Assembly (NCBI GenBank): GCA_977017575.1
Contig: CDRNVI010000048.1
Coordinates: 1-64,000 of the forward strand
Reading direction: 5' to 3'
From: Paramoeba atlantica
Lineage: Eukaryota > Discosea
DNA length: 64,000 bases
In this document: piece after piece, positions 61,384 to 64,000 of the stretch
Layout of the letters: every line of letters begins with the position of its first letter
Numbering within the stretch: position 1 is the stretch's first letter
Made by a program: the position numbers and the translations under genes
Notes under the pieces: generated by a model
The model's database searches: none
Told to the model about the DNA's origin: nothing
What the model saw: only the letters and a program-made list of their open reading frames with translations

Positions 61384-64000
61384 CTAATTTCCAAATATGA
61401 TTCTCTTTGATGAAGAAGGAAATGTATGTGAGACTACGTCAAGTAAAGTACTAGAAAGCTGTTTGCGGTGAATAAGCGAATAAAGAAAATGTCCTTGGCT
61501 GTTCATTGACACAGGTATAACACCGGACCCGCTGTACGTATTAGAAAAGAGTTCTAATACATACTCATGAAAATCAAGTAAAATAAGGTCAATCTGTTGT
61601 GGTAATAGAATGTGCAACATGGACTGGCACCTCGGTCCTATTTCGGATCTAAGTAGCGCACATGTCCAGTGTTGTGAACTCACCAAGACGTGAAAAGCAA
61701 AGAGTCGCAAATCTAGGGCAAGGACAGCTAAGCAAAACCTTTTAATTCTGCGCATTCTTTTATACAAATGGCAGAAGCTTTTTTCGGAAGTGCTTTCTGC
61801 GGTAAGTACAGAGCGACTTGTTAATGCACATAAATCAGTGAGTTCTAAATTCGACTCTTGCCCGCGAGAGAGAAGAATCTCGTTCGTTCCCGCCATCTCT
61901 ATGTTGCGCAACGCATTATCCATTAGACCAATGGAGAAAGTGAACCTCAATAAGATGTGAACAGTTGACAGCGGTAACTGTGTGTATTCGGTTCCACACT
62001 TTCGGCTATTCTGCCCCAAAACGTTCAAAAGAAAAACTTTTAATACTGACTCGTCATCAGGATGCCCACCATGTTCATCATTATGCTCGCTTGAAAGCTC
62101 GAGAAAAAGAGAGCGCGGAAGGCCCACCTCCCGAACCTTACTCCTCAAGACGCCACACAAATAATCTATCCAAACAGTATACAAAGAGAAAAGAATTTTA
62201 CACATCACTGAAAAGCAAAAAGGTATTTGTAACGCTAACTCGAGGCAGTAATTCTGAATTCGCACGAGCTCACAGGAACTTTGGTCTAGCACGTAGTCAG
62301 TACCTCCTAATAGGAAGAGAGGATTGTTGTTGTCTTCTGGTACTTGGAATCGCAAAATTTTGACGTTTCTGATGGAAAAGTCTTCGGCATTGTGATCCAA
62401 AGCAATTTTTAGGCGTTGCAGTATGTGTGCATACATGCTGGGAAGTGTCTGCTTCAATATGGTCACACGCGATTGAGATAAGAATGATGAGAAAGTAGTC
62501 TCATGAGGTACTATCGGCTCAGACAGTCTAGCGTACTTGGAAATAAGACCATTTAGTTTAGTACTAAACTGAGCAAGTGGTAAATAGATATAAGGCAAAG
62601 TCATGTGGCTCGTCACGCATAGCTTGTTTGGTGCATCCAAGAATGCATCTTTTTCACAGCGCGATTGTTTGCTCGTAGAAGTTACAGAATTTTTTTCAAT
62701 TCCTGTTTCTTCTAGCATTGAAAGCGTCTTACTAGAGATCAAGAAATTCGGTATCATATCCACGTGAATATTAGCCAACTCTTTTCTTAGCGTGCCAAAT
62801 GATGCATCTACGTTATATGTGGTTTCGCTGAGATCAGATGCATCGGTAGCAGTCCTTGTCTCAACACAAGTAACATTTTTCCCTTTTTCTAAATCCTTAC
62901 TTCGACATGTTCCGTATATAGGGGCGTCCGCTAGCCCTTGTATCAGTGTAATACATTTTTGTTGGGCTTCTAAAAGTAAACTTCGTAGTTGAAATTGCTT
63001 TGCTCTCACTAAATCATTCGTCGCAACGCTCGTAGCATTCCTTAATATAGCTAAAGGGGCCTCATAAGGCTTTCTTAGAACATTACTTTCATCTATAAAC
63101 TGGGACTCGTGATGCACTTCTTCGCTAGAAAGTCTCTTAATCACAGATTCTAATTGTGCGTAAGGTGCGGCAGAGTGGAAAACGGGATACGCATTCGACA
63201 ACAGATAGGACGAATCGACGTCAATATCAAGAGTCTCGGCCTGATGATATGAATCGTATTCATCTAGAAAGTCAACCAACCTGCGAAGAATGGAAATTAT
63301 GTGAGGATCATGCTTATCATGATTTGATGCATTATCCTCCATCTCTCGTCCAATTTCTTTTTGCAATGCCTTTCTAAGTTCAATGTTCACTATTGAGGGT
63401 TCACTACAGCGCATCTCTGTGGGCTTTAATTGGCTGACATGTGAATTACTCTCTTCTCCATCGAAAGATAAACCAATGGGCTTGTACTGTGGACATGAAC
63501 TATCGTACCGCAAGCCTACATGTCCCTCCCTGGCGTATTTATTCGAACCGATTCTGAAATGTGGCAATGCTATTTCAATAAATATGTCGTGAAACATACA
63601 CACGTTGTTTAGAAAAACAAGTGTTCGACTGAAGCAACGGGTTAACACACTTTGCAGTTTCGTCCACGGAAAGGAAAGAAAATCGCCCGAACAGTCAGAA
63701 GTGCTCAAACATGTTTTGATATCCGGGAGAAAAGAGCTTAGGAGATCCTCTACATGTGATTGAACACACTGCAGAACATTATGATAGCCTAATTCCGATA
63801 TGCCAAGTGAGTTTATACAGTTAATGTAGTGCTTCAAGTGACGCTCAGAGGAAGATACTGGAAGACCTTGGGCCTTCAAAATTGTACGATCTAGTCCTTT
63901 AAGAAGTTGCGCTATACATTTTTTTCGCAGTTTATCAAACTTATTTTGTTGTGAAAGAAACTCTTCAGAAACTTCCTGAGGAATCTGCAAGCGAGTTGCC
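61384..64000 (-). CDS. Large unknown protein, 5' end beyond window
   Basis: At least 870 residues are encoded; the frame is open to the right edge (ATRLQIPQEVSEEFL at the border, with no ATG), so the N-terminus lies outside. The visible part is largely helical with hydrophobic helices and a few loops (SFPWTKLQSVLTRCFSRTLV, HNVLQCVQSHVEDLLSSFLP). Helical rods of this size occur in vesicle-tethering and gamma-tubulin complexes, but I find no motif that decides. The C-terminus ends SHTFPSSSKRIIFGN. It has no introns and is on the same strand as its neighbours. Confidence 0.75.
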   Translation of the reverse strand, partial: ATRLQIPQEVSEEFLSQQNKFDKLRKKCIAQLLKGLDRTILKAQGLPVSSSERHLKHYINCINSLGISELGYHNVLQCVQSHVEDLLSSFLPDIKTCLSTSDCSGDFLSFPWTKLQSVLTRCFSRTLVFLNNVCMFHDIFIEIALPHFRIGSNKYAREGHVGLRYDSSCPQYKPIGLSFDGEESNSHVSQLKPTEMRCSEPSIVNIELRKALQKEIGREMEDNASNHDKHDPHIISILRRLVDFLDEYDSYHQAETLDIDVDSSYLLSNAYPVFHSAAPYAQLESVIKRLSSEEVHHESQFIDESNVLRKPYEAPLAILRNATSVATNDLVRAKQFQLRSLLLEAQQKCITLIQGLADAPIYGTCRSKDLEKGKNVTCVETRTATDASDLSETTYNVDASFGTLRKELANIHVDMIPNFLISSKTLSMLEETGIEKNSVTSTSKQSRCEKDAFLDAPNKLCVTSHMTLPYIYLPLAQFSTKLNGLISKYARLSEPIVPHETTFSSFLSQSRVTILKQTLPSMYAHILQRLKIALDHNAEDFSIRNVKILRFQVPEDNNNPLFLLGGTDYVLDQSSCELVRIQNYCLELALQIPFCFSVMCKILFSLYTVWIDYLCGVLRSKVREVGLPRSLFLELSSEHNDEHGGHPDDESVLKVFLLNVLGQNSRKCGTEYTQLPLSTVHILLRFTFSIGLMDNALRNIEMAGTNEILLSRGQESNLELTDLCALTSRSVLTAESTSEKSFCHLYKRMRRIKRFCLAVLALDLRLFAFHVLVSSQHWTCALLRSEIGPRCQSMLHILLPQQIDLILLDFHEYVLELFSNTYSGSGVIPVSMNSQGHFLYSLIHRKQLSSTLLDVVSHTFPSSSKRIIFGN

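Noticed and set aside
1-64000. tRNA, rRNA or snRNA genes
   Set aside because: I looked for T-arm and other conserved blocks between genes and saw none that I could support by eye; a covariance-model scan would be needed to exclude them.
1-64000. Firm assignment to Kinetoplastea
   Set aside because: Strand bias and HSP90 array fit, but TOP2 and HSP90 lack kinetoplastid-type features by eye and eL29 is not the typical trypanosomatid form.

Overview
The window is nuclear DNA from an intron-poor unicellular eukaryote. Its genes (cytosolic HSP90, ATM kinase, topoisomerase II, Sec1/Munc18 protein, eL29, AFG2-type AAA ATPase, GUF1) are eukaryotic, and none shows an intron. Every host gene I can support (16 distinct single-copy genes, one doubtful small ORF and the HSP90 array) reads on the minus strand, with mostly short spacers. 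Such one-way, intronless arrays are typical of Euglenozoa, and tandem HSP90 (HSP83) repeats are well known in kinetoplastids. However, the topoisomerase II and HSP90 proteins do not look specifically kinetoplastid, and intron-poor red algae or other protists remain possible. I therefore leave the lineage open.

Layout, left to right (transcription runs right to left). 1-13800: a head-to-tail HSP90 array with a 2587-bp period, holding five complete genes, a 5' gene piece at the window edge and a 3' stump of a sixth full-period copy. 13801-14680: a decayed Merlin (IS1016/ISXO2-type) DNA transposon abutting the stump. 15092-28340: ATM, dephospho-CoA kinase, an AFG2-like AAA ATPase and an unknown 368-aa protein. 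29006-30994: a WD40-TPR protein. 31.0-40.4 kb: a transposon island with no supported host gene. It holds a Tc1/mariner-like element with about 105-bp inverted repeats and TA duplications, two IS30-type transposase relics, a second Tc1-like relic, a possible pogo/Tigger fragment attached to a 45-bp minisatellite, and several foldback or MITE-like repeats. 40458-64000: GUF1 (LepA/EF4), a Sec1/Munc18 protein, two small proteins, two J-domain proteins, eL29, a SAP30BP/HCNGP-like protein, a long coiled-coil protein, topoisomerase II, a ubiquitin-like-domain protein and a large unknown open at the right edge.

The host genes are housekeeping (protein folding, DNA repair, topology, ribosome and mitochondrial translation, membrane traffic, CoA synthesis) and do not form one pathway. 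Their shared strand suggests common transcription rather than common function.

The most unusual points are the IS30-type transposase in a eukaryotic setting, the shared plus-strand orientation of all recognisable transposase remains against the minus-strand host genes, three consecutive perfect palindromes after the AAA gene, a family of poly-C-ended hairpin elements, and a changed G4 motif in GUF1.
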